Assembly: GCA_964247055.1 (NCBI GenBank)
Contig: OZ176055.1
Span: forward strand, 3,038,001-3,102,000
Direction of reading: 5' to 3'
Origin: Paragordius varius
Taxonomy: Eukaryota; Nematomorpha
Length of the DNA stretch: 64,000 nucleotides
Translations under genes and position numbers: made by a program
Notes under the pieces: generated by a model
What the model saw: only the letters and a program-made list of their open reading frames with translations
What the model was told of the DNA's origin: nothing
The model's database searches: none
In this document: positions 1-27,994 of the stretch, piece by piece
How positions within the stretch are numbered: the first letter of the stretch is position 1
Layout of the letters: each line of letters starts with the position of its first letter

Positions 1-660
1 TTTATTGAACCATATAAAAATAAAAAAGGAGTTTCATGGAATTTTAATCAATATTAAAAGGGCGTTTGACAGTACAACACTGAGTACAATATGGTAGAGT
101 TTAAGACAAAAAAAATTTACATAAAAATAACACATGTACAGCTCTCACATATTGAACCAAGCCAGGGTGTCAGATCTTATTGAAATAAGTTAGCAATCAG
201 TCCGTTGCTTTTTATAATATTCATGGACGAAAGTAGGGAAACGTGGTGGCAGGTATTTGCTTTATGGGATGACCTAATAGCTTTCAACGAGTTGCATGAA
301 TTGAAAGATGTATAGATGTGTTACAACGGTGCGGTTTAAAAGTAAGAAAGAAAATGGAATTAGTAAATTTTGGTGGGAAAAACGAAAAATTTAAGTAAAG
401 GTTGGGAATCAAAAATCAGGAAAGGCAAATATTTAGGAACGATTTTAGCAGCAGATAGTTCTTTAACGCATGATATACAAATGTTAATAAATCGAAATTA
501 TTAGGCAAATCATAAAAAATCTGAAATGTTTGCGATAAAAATATTTATCTGAAGTCAAGGGTGAGATTTACAGTTGTGCAGCCAACAGTGATGTACAATT
601 CACAGACAAGGGCATTAAAAAAGTCAGAAAAGCAGTTTTTTTGGTCATCAAAATGGAATG
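1..660 (+). mobile_element. Decayed LINE reverse-transcriptase fragment
   Basis: Translation in several frames gives scattered blocks typical of non-LTR reverse transcriptases: a start like RAFDS (near 67-80), a block resembling 'ISPLLFIIFMDE' (near 200-230), 'LWDDLIAFNEL' in the place of the FADD catalytic box (near 260-300), a KYLGTILAADSS-like block (near 430-460), and a terminal block ending in 'ALKKSEKQ' (near 610-635). The frames are broken many times, so this is a dead copy. The last block resembles the antisense LINE piece at about 48.2-48.9 kb, suggesting one family. Its left end lies outside the window; the 3' end is not defined. Confidence 0.7.
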
Positions 661-810
661 ACTATCAAAATTTAAAAAATTAAATTAACATTTTATATCG
701 TATCTGATTGAAATGGAATTACTATGTTAATATTTTTGTATACATTTTTCTTTTAACACTTGGAGAGAATTACAGACATAATTATTTATGTAGATTGTTT
801 CAATCTAAAG

Positions 811-1766
811 CAGGGGCATCTAACAGCTGTTTCCGGTGCTACTTGTGGCTCTTTGAAAACTTTAAGTGACTATTTGAAAAAAAATTTCAATTTCGAGTGG
901 CGATGTAAAATTTTTAAACTTTAAAATAGTAAAAATTTTAAATTGATTTGCATATTTTATAATATTTTTTATTATTTTTCATGACATTCATTAAATCATT
1001 TGTGTTCTTTACAATCTGAAAATAGTTAAAATACTTGTAATCTAGGTGAACAAGCATTTCATTGTTAGTATAAGACGTCGGATTTTATTTTAATAAAATC
1101 ATAAAAGATTTATTAGCTAATGTAATATATTCATTAATATATTTTAAAATTGCATGATAACACCCGCAGGAATTTAAGTGGGGTTAAGTTGTTTCTGTGA
1201 AAAAAATCAATTTCTCGAATAGAATTCATGATATATTCTATTTTTGGTGTTTACGATATTAATACAATTTTACAGCAAATTTAGCAATATTATAATATTT
1301 TTACTAGTTTTTTTGTTATTTATATGAAAATTAACACATCTATATACTATATAATAATTTTATTTGATACTAATGTCTTGATATATATTAATTCAAATGC
1401 GGCTCTTCGGGTTTACTTCAATAATATAGGTATTGTCCTATTAAAAATAGGACTTTGGTTTTTAGTAACATGGCTCTTTAATATTAATTACCAAAAAAAG
1501 TTTACAAGAGGCAAGTATTCTGAAGATTTTCAGGTTGTAAAGGACACCAACGATTAAATGATGTGATGAAAAATAATAAAAATATTATAAAAAAAATTTA
1601 TGCAAATGTTGAAATCTTTACTTTTTAAATTTTTTTTTAAAAAATTTACGTCGCCACTCAAAAACTAAACTTTTAGCAAAAAATTTTGTTTTCAAATTTT
1701 TTTAAAGCCACTCAAAATTTTCAAAGAGCCACAAGTGACTCAGAAACCACCTGTTAGACACCCCTG
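811..1766. mobile_element. Non-autonomous hAT-like element with long terminal inverted repeats
   Basis: The left end begins CAGGGGCATCTAACAG and the right end reads CTGTTAGACACCCCTG, its inverted complement. The inverted match continues inward for roughly 100 bp through a shared 'CTTGTGGCTCTTTGAAAA' block. CAGGGGTG-type tips are the usual mark of hAT elements and their MITEs. The 8 bp flanking each side (803-810 and 1767-1774) do not match convincingly, so the insertion is old or the edges are off by a few bases. The 234-bp open frame inside has no recognisable coding content. No transposase is visible. Confidence 0.65.
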
Positions 1767-3863
1767 CCATAAACTATAGCATCCATATCCAATCACCGAT
1801 AACATAAAAAATGAGCCATATTATATATTTATGCTTAAACCGCGGTCTTCGGGTCGCATGAAGCCCTTTCGAACTGATTTTTTAAGGCCAAAGACTTTAT
1901 AAAAATATTAAAATTCAATCATGTAAGGTTACATTGCGGTACATGTTTCGGTTCACAACACAATATTATGTATGAATTTAGTGCCAATATGATGAAAAAC
2001 CTAAATCTCACCATTTTATTCTGTGACACTTGATTAATTATTTATATAAGGTTTAAGATTTTGGGGACGAGTTTTAATTCGAGATAAATATATAATTAAT
2101 AAAGGATCATTGAGATCGAAATATTCTATTGTTTTAATAAATTACTTTATTTTATACGAGTTACAAATCAGTTTATATTAATATATGTTTAAGAGTAAAG
2201 TGTTCTGCATTTATTTAATAAAAACTTTGAAAATCAGAACTAAAATGAAACCACTAAATTTTTAAGGAACCGACCCGGTTCTATTTTTGGATTCTTAAGA
2301 ACAGTCCGGTTTTAACCTGTCCAGAAACTACCTAGGTTCGTATTCCATTTTTTTGACCCGATTCGAAGTCCCAATAAATAATATTTTAAATGCCATTAAA
2401 ATGCAGAAGGTTCCATACATTATTATTTTCTGCCGAGCGGTCAATAAATATTTATGTTCACTTAATGAAATCATAAACGAAATCGTTTCATACCCATGTA
2501 TTACAGTCTCCGCAACTTTCGTTAATATTCCATGTTTTTGGTTACGAAACCGGTTTTGAAAAAAAAGCGCGCACAAGACAAATCTATCATAAATATTAGC
2601 CTATAAAATAAAAATATTTTATAGTTTTGGAAGGCAAGTGTTTTAAATAATTCCTCTAAAATATTATACAGAGGTATTATTATCGTGTGCTAGATTGATA
2701 TCTTTAACCTGACATAAAGAAAACATCTCAACAATTTTTTCATAAGCGTATATGACAAATCTTCCGCAACTAAAATGAAAATTTAGATAAATGTCCATAT
2801 AATAAATACCAATGACACTAATTACATATCAATTTAAAAGCGGTATAAACTAATAATTTAATTATTCAAGAAAATATTTTGCAACACATGAGATATCTAT
2901 ATATTGTAAGAGCAAAAAAATAAAAATATAGACAAATGTAATGTGCTTGGTTGGCAGAAATCAATATTTTTATATCCTTTAGTTTTGTATAATTATTACA
3001 ACAACAATGTTTTTAACCAATGGTCAATACTCTACATTACAAATAATTTTAGAGAGTTAATTATTTACATATTTTTATTATTAATATTATAAAAAACAAT
3101 AATTATGTGGTATATATGTTACATAAATTTTAAAATATCCAATGTATCTTTATGTACAATTTTGTTTTGATAATGATATTTGAATTCGAAGAGATTCCAA
3201 ACAAAAATCTGGACTCTAGAAAAAGATGTCTTTTTACCATCTTCCCTTATAGTATAATCCAACCACGTCTAAAAAATTGAGGTTAGATGGACCCCTTTTA
3301 TATTGTGTTTTTTCTCCCTTTTATGTAACAAAAAGAATCATGTCATCTATATTTAACAATTGATTTAGTTGTTTAGTTTTATTCTTAATGCAATCTGCTT
3401 TTTTGTGATAAAAAAAGCTGAAGTTACATTATTTATGATGATTATTATTTATATTGGAATCAATCCACTCTCACTCTGCCACCATCAAATCCATATAAAT
3501 AAATTATTCTTTCTTTTATCATGACTCCTTTGTGCTTATATACACACACACTTGTAATTAAAATATGGTTGACTTTTTTTCCTAGTTTTATTAGTTATTA
3601 CTTACTATAAAACAGGCAGGGATTTAGTTGAAAAAAATTATTCCAAAAACTACTATTTTTCATTTGATCATAATAATAATTGTTTTGGATCTATCATTTT
3701 TGTGATTTCCATTTAAACTTTCATATTAAAAATATAAAACACTCGCGCGCAACTTTTTTTTTATTTTTATTTATGTGCAACAATGTGATAAAGAAATATT
3801 CTGATATTTTTGCCTTTGGTTATTCTAAGATCTAATATTTGAAGATTATAGATTTCGTAACAT

Positions 3864-3894
<31 letters not shown>

Positions 3895-4498
3895 CATATT
3901 GTTTTATTACTTTAAATAAATAAAGGGATAAATACCGATTTGCGCCCCCTAATTTATTTTATAATCCATTTTATGGAGTGTTCATTCCCATATCATCGTT
4001 ACAATTTTTAATCATGGATTATTTGAAAAGATGGATGCTTATAAGAAGCTAGCATTATTTAAATAATGGGTTTTTTAACATTATTATTTTACGTCATGTG
4101 TTCATATAATAATGCATTTTCATGTTTGATCTAAACACCAAATTTTTTGCAATATCGTGAATTGATATACACACACAGAGAAAGCGGCCAATAACTCTTC
4201 GAAACTCAGAGATAAAATCTACCTCCATTTCTTTTGTTATCGGCATTTTTTCTGTAAAATTTTAATTTTTTTATCTTTAAAGTACGCATTCCCACACTAC
4301 ATCATACCATATACTATACTAAACTTTTTTTGCTAACCAAATTTTTTTGAAATGAAAAATTTAAAATAAATTAACTTCAGCACCAATGATTCTAACTCGG
4401 AAATTAAATTAAATTAATATAAAATTTTTCTATCACAGACGCTAGTTATACAATACAATTGAAAATTTCTAAATTCCGAAAAAAAAACTTTGCCAAAT
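1767..4498. other. Noncoding stretch upstream of the K2P gene
   Basis: A+T-rich DNA with homopolymer and TA runs (TA repeat near 3,865-3,890). I see no supported gene. The promoter of the K2P channel gene should lie at its right side, but no core promoter element can be singled out in such A+T-rich sequence. Confidence 0.4.
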
Positions 4499-19685
<15,187 letters not shown>

Positions 19686-19890
19686 ATATTGCATTGACCC
19701 TATCTATATATGGAGATTTTAAATTTATTTACATGATATTCACATATTATTTTAATAAATATTTGTATATAAAAACAATTTTAAAAGCTTAAAATACTAA
19801 CTTTAATGGATATTGAGGCTTTAGTTATTTAATAAAATAGGCTTGAAAATTCCATATGGGTGGAGATAAAAATTATGATTAAATACGTAT
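19686..19890. other. Downstream flank of the K2P gene
   Basis: About 200 bp of A+T-rich sequence between the K2P stop codon and the old gypsy copy. It contains AATAAA-like words (near 19,754) suitable as a polyadenylation signal, but the site cannot be chosen from sequence alone. Confidence 0.35.
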
Positions 19891-19894
19891 TCTT

Positions 19895-22800
19895 CCCCCT
19901 ATAGCAAAGCGTTCTGGGGTTTTCGCTGCCGTTGTGGATATCTGTGTTTAGGTGTGTCTATACTCGTTGTTGGACTTGCGTTTTTATTATGTGTGTTTAT
20001 GTCTATCGTCGTTGATTGTATGTCATGTTTGCCAAGATCTTGTGGATTAGAGGTAATTTCTTCTGAGGTAATTGATATTTCGGGTATTGGCGTGGTTATT
20101 CTCGGACCTTCCATTCTTTGTTTTAATTGATCAGCGTGTTTTCTGAGGACTCTGTTGGTTTCGTCCTTTACCATGTATGACAACGGACCCCTGCATTCTA
20201 GTATTTCCCCTGCCCTCCATCATTTTTCTATTTCATCCTTTATAAAAACCTTCTGCATTGAAACAAATTAGCGAGTCGGTTCTATTCATTATAGGTAAAC
20301 TCAGTTGTTTGCGATTTAAGCCATGAGACTGAACCATTTGGGTGTTTTTTCAGAAAGACCTTCGATGAGGTTTTCATAATACTGTGTGTGGAGTTTTGCT
20401 AGCCATATAATATTGTGTTGATTGCTTAGTGTGCATGCATTGTCTGAGTTTTGGTAGCTCTATATCTAAATTTTAAGGTTGGAATACATATTAAACCAAT
20501 CCATTGGACTTGGGATGATATGGACTCAAATATGTTTTATATTAAAATTATGTAAGGTATTTGTGAATTCATGGGATAATATGGGCCATTATGGGTAACC
20601 ATCTGTCTCGGGAAGCCAAATCTCGCCGTTTGTTTTTCTAGGCAATTCAATATTTGTTGTGATGTTATTGATTTTAGTAGATCCACCTCAACCCATCTGG
20701 AAGCACTATCTATCGTGACTAACCAAAAATAACCGTCTATGGGCTATGTCGATGTGAATTCTCTCCCACAACGCGGTGTTGAAATTCCATTTCCACGTTG
20801 GATTGTCCTTTATATTAGACTTGTTCTTTGACACGGTTTACATGCTTCTAAAAAGTTTTTAAATCTCTTTCTAAGTTTGGCCAATATATGGATTGTCTTG
20901 CTTGTTGTTTAATCGATTCCACTCCGTTCTGTTCAGTATGTAAGAATTTCATTACGTCCCGCTAAGGATGTGGGTATTAATCTATCATTTACAAATAAAA
21001 GATTATAGTATATTTGAATTTCTTTTTTTACTTTAAGGAATTCTTTGATATTTGAATCACTCCAAGCATTTGTTTTTATTGCTGTTTCAAGTTTGTTTGC
21101 CAGTGGATCCAACATTATATCATTTTCTACTAACTCTTTACTTAAATTTATTCATAGTTAAAAATGTTACCGTGTGTGATACATCATCATATTCTATTCA
21201 CACATTCATGGTATTATCATTATTTGGTAATCTGGATAGAGCGTCCGCTAAATTGTTTTGCCCTTTCATAAATTCAATTTCATAATCGTATCCCGATGTT
21301 TCATAAATCCATCTTAGTAGTTTAGTAATATCAACATTTTGTAAATTTTGAGTTCGACCAAATAGCCCAATTAGTGGTTTATGGTCGGTTATAATTTTAA
21401 ATTTTCTGCCATATATAAATGGTTTAAATTTTTCTATAGCAAACGCGAAAGCCTTTGCTTATTTCTCTTTTGTTGAATAATTGATTTTGGCGTCTACATT
21501 TGCGTGAGGTGTATGATATGGGAATTTCCTTCAGGGGTATGCAGTAAAATCGCTCCAAATCCTTTGTTAGATGCATCTGTTTCTATTTGTATCGGCCAAT
21601 ATGCGTTATACGGTATTAATGTATTGTAATTTATCATTAGTTGTTTTGCGGATCGGAACTCCACTTCCTCTACATCGGTCCAGGCCCATGATCTAGTTGA
21701 ACCTGTGTTTCTGTCATGGTTGCAAATCGCTTGATGGAGATTTGGTATAAATCTTTCGTGAAGGTTTAGCAGTCCTAATAATGATCTCAGTTATGTCTTA
21801 TTGGTAGGTCTCGGACTTTGGATCAAAGCTTGAATTTTGTCATTGGTGCGACGAATTCTATTCTTTAAAATTTTATATCCGATATAATTGACAGATGAAA
21901 CGGCGTTGCAATTTGTCTGTGCTCAGTTTCAACCCTGCAGCTTCCAATCGTTGCAATACCCTGGTCAATGTTGCATCATGTTCGGTTCTTGTTTTTCCTG
22001 ATATTAATATGTCATCTAAATAAATACATATACCTGGTATATGAACAATCAAATTATTCATGATTCGTTGAAATATATGAGGGGCAGTAATTAACCCAAA
22101 TGGAAGTCGTAGGTACCAAAAAACCTTGATGGGTAGTTATGGTCAATAGTGGTTGTAATGATTGTTGTATTGGAATTTGTAGGTAAGCATCTTTCAGATC
22201 TAGTGATGTAAAAACCGTCCATTGAGCTGTTTTTGTGATTAGTTCATCAAAGGTTGGAATTACGTGGGAACGGGTAGCAAATGAGAATTAATGCTGATTC
22301 GGAAATCCGCACGTATCCTTATTTAACCATTTGGTTTTAATATATTTACCGTTGGTGTTCCCAATTTATACGCTCCATATTTGGGTCGATTTTTCTCAGG
22401 ATACCTAGGTCTATCGATCTATCATGTTCCTTTTCCACACGTTCTTGCAGGGGTATATTTTGGGGGTTACATTATTTTTTATTGCGATTCATACCTCCAT
22501 ATTCTTTAGACAACCTAACCCGTCCGAGAACAGCCTATTATGCTAATTATGTATTGATTTATTAATTATCCATTATTAGGTAAATTTAAATCAACAATTG
22601 AATTTGTAACTAAGCGAACACCTTGCTTGGTATGACAGTACTTGGCAAAAAGATTGTATTTACCACACTTGTAGCAACGTTGACCATTTGTATCACATCT
22701 ATCGATCGAATGTCGCTTGCCACATCCTTGACAATCTTGTTGCGTGATACTTTCTTGTTGGGTCTTAAACATTCTTGGTTCAATCCACTCGAGGAATCTT

Positions 22801-23150
22801 GCCATATCTATTATCATCTGTCATGACACTGGTTCGCTTTCATGACTTTAAGGGAATCTGATTAATTCTCTTTCTAAGATTGGCATATATATTCCTATTA
22901 AGAAAACATCTCTTAATAGGTATGCTATATTGCCTTCAAAATCACAATCGTCAACGATCATTTTTAGTCTTTCAATGTCTTTAATTTTGGTTGGGAATGC
23001 TTGATTTTCCTGTTTCGAGATTGTCCTGAGTCCTGCAACGCAAGAAATAAGTTTTTTAATATTCATCATTTGGACTAATGTTTTTAGCGATTGCAATACG
23101 ATTCACTTGCTTTATTGTTTAAAATTAGTGTTTGGATCGTATTCATTAAT
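19895..23150 (-). mobile_element. Old, broken Ty3/gypsy (Metaviridae) copy
   Basis: Reading the minus strand from right to left gives, in the usual order, a gag region with two CCHC zinc knuckles (near 22,820-22,560), reverse transcriptase (a YLDD box near 22,020), RNase H, integrase, and a C-terminal tail with the block 'LRKHADQLKQR' that resembles 'VRKHADQLKH' of the whole element at 50.5-55.1 kb. The two are therefore kin, but this copy is far more diverged. It is broken many times (ten or more by eye). I could not find LTRs at its edges, so both ends are approximate. Confidence 0.85.
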
Positions 23151-24250
23151 ACAGATTTTGGAAATTTTACTATTTCTACGGTACCATTGAAATAGTTTAA
23201 ATATTATTAAAATATTATTTATTAGATCATATTGAGTTCATATTATAATTGATTGCTTTGCTACAGGTGTATTTATATATCTCAGAGAGGATACTTAGAA
23301 TACTATTTGTATTAAATATAATGTCCATAAAGTTCATACAAATTATCCATATAAATAAAAATAATTTAACTAAGTTATAAACGATTAACATGTATCATCT
23401 TAAAATAGATTAAGAATTCGATAAAGGTAGATAAATATTTTGCTCGTTTTAAAATTTAATTATAGATAATTGTGAAATGATAAATAAATATTTTTTAAAA
23501 CCTTAATATTTGCAAATTCGTATGATATTTAAAACATAGCTGAAATAAACGCTAGATCTGGTATACGCAATGAATGAAGATATATAAATGTTGCATTGTT
23601 AGTTGGAATCGACCTTACAACAACAACGATTAAATAGCTCTATTAAATTATTACCCTGATGTTTTTTATTGCTTATATCCAACTTAAAACCAAAATTTCT
23701 TGATAAATTCAAACCTAAAATATTGATTTACGGTTTGTGCCTTAAAATAGAGCTCTCTTACTTCGGCCATATCACCAGTGTCAAAAGCTTGGAGTAAGCT
23801 CATATCGGGAAAAGTTGGTTATAGAAATGCTGTAGATGCAATATGCGTTGGGTTGATAATTTAAATAAAGAACCCAAGTTAACAATGCAACAGTTGATAT
23901 TCATCACACCACACATAAGCTGAAGAAATTATTCCAAAATAGCGACAAATCGACTCCGATCTAAAACAGTAAATCCAAATACCACACAATTTAATTTCTC
24001 AAAAAGGAATTAAAATTTTTATGAATAAAAAATAGAATATATATTTATTTTCATACAATTAAAAATACCAAATATTATACTTTTTTGCGTAAGTTTATAC
24101 TAAGGAGATATTATACAGGTCAAATATTTATAGTAAGCGTTAAATTTTAAAATTAGAATTTAATAGATATAATATTATTATACGAAATTTTTATTTTTGT
24201 GTTATCCTCTCAATATTATGTAATTCGCTGCTTCAATAGATTGATTTGAT
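23151..24250. other. Noncoding stretch, nothing recognised
   Basis: A+T-rich sequence with no supported gene, RNA or repeat family on either strand. It may include the unrecognised 5' flank of the old gypsy copy. Confidence 0.4.
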
Positions 24251-24269
24251 TAGGCATGTCATACTTATC

Positions 24270-24549
24270 CCAAAGAAGATCGATGATAGGATACATTACA
24301 ATTTTCGTAATATCACTGTGTGCAAAAAAGAGGGTTATTTGTTAACCATAAACTTTTTTTCATGAGATAGCTTATGACCAGAGAATTGATTTGCCATAAA
24401 AAATTTAATTTGTTTACGACCTAGTTTTTGTAATAATGAGAGTCAAAATTGAGCATAAAGTGAAAATTAAGGACAATAAAGAATAATTCAAAAAATAATG
24501 ATAAAACTTTAGATATTATAATTTATTATCATTTTAACGGATATTTTCA

Positions 24550-24599
<50 letters not shown>

Positions 24600-26480
24600 T
24601 AAAATCATATAGTTAGGGTTTTTATTAAAATTCAGACTAAAAAATCGCCTTTTTTAACATCTTAAAAAAGACAAAAAAATTTTTATGAAATTATATTAAA
24701 ATATTTTTTTTAATAATTTACTGGATAAGCTCACTAGTAAAAGCTTAGCATTCATATTTTATTCAGTAAAAAAACCTATATTAATGTGACCAGATAGGCT
24801 GTTTTTCGCAGTACAGTACTGGGTTTTCAGAAAAAAACTGCGACTGTACTGCGCCCACTTTTGTACTGCTTTTTAAAATTAAAAAAAAATTAATTTTTTT
24901 TAAATATATTTTAATTACCTTTTGTTTTTTAAAAAAATTATTTTAGAATTTAATATAATACCCTCTGTAAAAATAACCCCATAATTTGTAAAAAAAATGG
25001 TTTATTTTGCGGTAAAAAACTAAGATTAGACTATTTTAAATTGGTTGATATTTTATTTTTTGCTCGACATGAAACTTGGGATTTCAGCTTTTCGCGCAGT
25101 GGCGAAACTATAAGCTCGGACTTCACACCGTTAGATTTAGGCTAATGGCTCTTTCACTCAGGGCTTCCGGAAAAAGAGGTGCCTCAAAATTTAAAATAAA
25201 TAAAATTAATTTATGATATTTTAATAAATGTTTGACCAGGTTTAGAAAGTTCATTTTTTGTTATAATTATTGTACGGAAAATTGTAAAAATTGTTATTCC
25301 CGTAAAGTATTATTTAGAATTTATTATATATTTGGCAATGATTTCGAATTATTTTTCGCAATAAAAAATTAAGAGTTTTTTACGTTTTCTATACTCATTA
25401 GGCGGGAGGTATATTATTTTTTAATTTTTTTTAAACTTTAATTTTTATTAGTTTTCTTATTTTTTTGCACAAACAAATTTGAGATATTTAGTTGAAGCGT
25501 ACTACAAACTATTTTGAATCATGATGAAAACGGTATAACGCTTAGATATAATAAAACTTCTAAATACAATGATGTTTACACATTACTATAGGTTAAGAAT
25601 TTTAATTCAAAGGTTTGTTTTTTGCAAAGTTTGGTAAATTTTGTAAAAATTACAATTTTATTTAACATAAATTTCAAATCGAACGAATATTTTAATCAAA
25701 ATTCTGAGTGAGAAAAATATTTAGCATTATCGAATTATATATATATATATATATATATATAGTTTTATAACATCTCAACCGTTTATATCGTTTCCATCAT
25801 GCTGAAAATAATATGAGTATGCTTCAACAAAATTTTGCTAAAAATTAAATTTTTAAAAGCATACATTTTTTTAAAATATATTAAATTGATATCAAAATTA
25901 AGTATATATAAATTATTGCACAATGTCGGAATTTTTGTGTTTATTTTACAGTCCATTTTAAAAGAGCCAAAAAATTTGGGACTTTCAGAGCCCACATCTA
26001 ATAATTTAAAATTTTTAAAAATATTGTTTTGCTTTTTAATGTAGTTTATATATTTTAGTGATATTTTTTGTAATAAAGCATTGAAAAAATTGCGCCTTTG
26101 CACTTTTATGCGGAGCACTTACCACAAAAGTGTAATTAACTTTCTTTAATAACTCGTAAAGGTTAGAACCAAAAGCACCATAAATCCTGATATTTTCCTA
26201 TCAGAATATATATATTTGATCTGGGTATTTTTTTGTGGAAACTGTGTGATATACGACCACACCGATGGTTAATAACATGTAAAGTACTGCGTCAAAGTTC
26301 AAAATATATGGTCACATTAACCTATATATCAAAATAAAACTAAAATAATATTGTTTTTTATTTTTTTCATTTTGTTGTCATCTGGTATATTAGGTGTTTA
26401 AAAAATTTACTGTTTTATTTTGGAATCTTTAAATATATTAATTAATACAAAATATAATTTACAAGTAGTCGAAAATCAAC
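24270..26480. repeat. Foldback-family copy split by a later insertion
   Basis: 24,316-24,780 matches the left half of the palindrome at 31-33.8 kb ('CACTGTGTGCAAAAAA', 'ATAGTTAGGG', 'AAAAAATCGC' blocks in the same order), and 26,328-26,480 resumes the same element (TTTTGTTGTCATCTGGT block). Between them sits the element 24,782-26,319 with its own target duplication. A (TA)n run lies at about 24,556-24,596. Confidence 0.6.
24782..26319. mobile_element. Inverted-repeat element with exact 8-bp target duplication
   Basis: Tips TAATGTGACCAGATA and, at the right, TATATGGTCACATTA are inverted complements, with an inner GCAGTAC block also shared near both ends. The 8 bp on each side are identical (ACCTATAT at 24,774-24,781 and 26,320-26,327). 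An 8-bp duplication is the rule for hAT elements and is also used by P and some Mutator-like families. The right half (about 25.5-26.25 kb) carries sequence related to the foldback arms. No transposase frame is visible. Confidence 0.7.
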
Positions 26481-26853
26481 CGAAAATCCGTACATATCCC
26501 AGTAAAAATATTAATTTTGTTAAAACTCTCGATTTTTCGCGGGCCACGTGTTGGTCACCCCTGCTAATTAATTGTACTATTAATATAATTTTTAAGACTT
26601 TAATAAATTTGAATATGCCTTTTCGCTACCGAAAAGCTAACATTACACTTGTTTTATGCTAAATAAAATTTGCTTTGCAAAAGTTTAACCTAAAAAAACA
26701 GTGAAATTATCTAAATTATACATAAATTCTAATACAATTTAACTTTGATTCAAATTGGGGTAAAAACCATATATTCATAAGGTTAAAAAGTACTGAAAGC
26801 GACGCTTCCATTCAAATTGCATCCATTCTAATAAAATTTATAAATAAGCCAAA

Positions 26854-27430
26854 TTAACACTTCGATTCAAATTGGGGTATCTAAACAGACAATATTAAAA
26901 TAAAATTTTTTAAAAACTAATGAAAGAAACGGTCCAAAATTAAATTTATGCTTTTATCCTAATAAAAATTATATAAATAAGCCGAAATATCCTAATAAAA
27001 TTTGATTTTGAAAAAAAGTTTATCAAACTACTTGGACGCCATTTTCATTTTACAACTTTTTTGCAAAATATCGTGTTTATTTGATTTTAAAGCAAAAATA
27101 AAAGCTAATTTCTAATTTATATCACCTCTAACATTGATAGAAACAGAAAAATGGGTTTATTTTGCTTTATTTTTTAATTTAGCTTGTGCACACATGTTAT
27201 GTTGACTAAATTATTACCTTGAGGTTTTACCTAAAAATAAGTAATATCAAGTATTTTCGAATGAAATTTTTTATATATTTTGATTCATTAATGTTATAAA
27301 AGTGCAAATTTTTGCCATGGTTTCAATCCATTCAATATTTTTTGAATTATTTAATTTTAAACAGTCCTGTATCCAACTACCCCAATTTGAATCGAAGGAC
27401 TAAAATGGATGTGTTTAATCCAAGTGTTAA
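26854..27430 (-). mobile_element. TTAA-ended MITE, reverse orientation
   Basis: Starts TTAACACTTCGATTCAAATT and ends with CCAAGTGTTAA; a second inverted block ACCCCAATTTGAATCGAAG lies inside the right end. It is the reverse complement of the copies at 33,810-34,393 and 36,105-36,645 along its length. Neighbouring truncated relatives lie at about 26,740-26,850 and 27,440-27,840. TTAA tips recall piggyBac targets, but the tips do not otherwise look like piggyBac. Confidence 0.7.
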
Positions 27431-27439
27431 ATAACATAT

Positions 27440-27840
27440 AGCTTTGGAAAGCTTCTAATAGAAATACTTCGACGCCATTATTATTTCATACACATAACTG
27501 GAAAATATTGTGTTCGTTATTCTAAGGCTAAAATTAATGTAAATGTTTTATTAAATCACATCTAACAAAAATATAAAAAAAGGCGTTTATTTTGCATCAT
27601 TTAAATATTTAGCAATTTAATGTCATGTCGGCTATATTTCTACTTTTTGCTTATAAAATAATAGCAAGTAGTTATGAAAAAAAAATTTTATTTCGATTTA
27701 TCATTGTTATATAATTATAAACTTTTGCAATGGTTTCAATTTATCATGTTTATTGTATTATTTGATTTAAACAAGCATGGGGTCACCAACGACCTAAATT
27801 TTAATCGAGAGATGAATGGGTTACATCCTAGTGTTAACCA
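27440..27840 (-). mobile_element. Second, diverged TTAA-type MITE copy
   Basis: Carries the same sequence of blocks as the neighbouring copy at 26,854-27,430 ('CGACGCCATT', 'AACAAAAATAT', 'TGCAATGGTTTCAAT') and ends near ATCCTAGTGTTAACC. The two copies lie head to tail, either by serial insertion or by duplication. Confidence 0.5.
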
Positions 27841-27994
27841 AATAGCCACAAAAAACATATATTTTTTAAAAATATATTAAAATATTTTCAAAGCGTTTGT
27901 GTTTTATATTTTTAATACTAGCGTATTAAATATGATTTTATCGGAATTTTAAAACGGTGCATTCATACTAATATATTGTTTACTTGGGGAAAAA

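Noticed and set aside
1324-1557. 77-codon open frame
   Set aside because: Lies wholly inside the hAT-like inverted-repeat element, is hydrophobic low-complexity translation of A+T-rich DNA and has no splice or homology support.
2328-2576. Overlapping 68- and 82-codon frames on both strands
   Set aside because: Mirror-image frames in a noncoding stretch; neither shows domain, signal peptide or codon bias.
24556-24596. Long TA run as a possible regulatory or origin site
   Set aside because: Plain (TA)n microsatellite; similar runs occur near 3,865, 16,370, 25,737 and 58,773.
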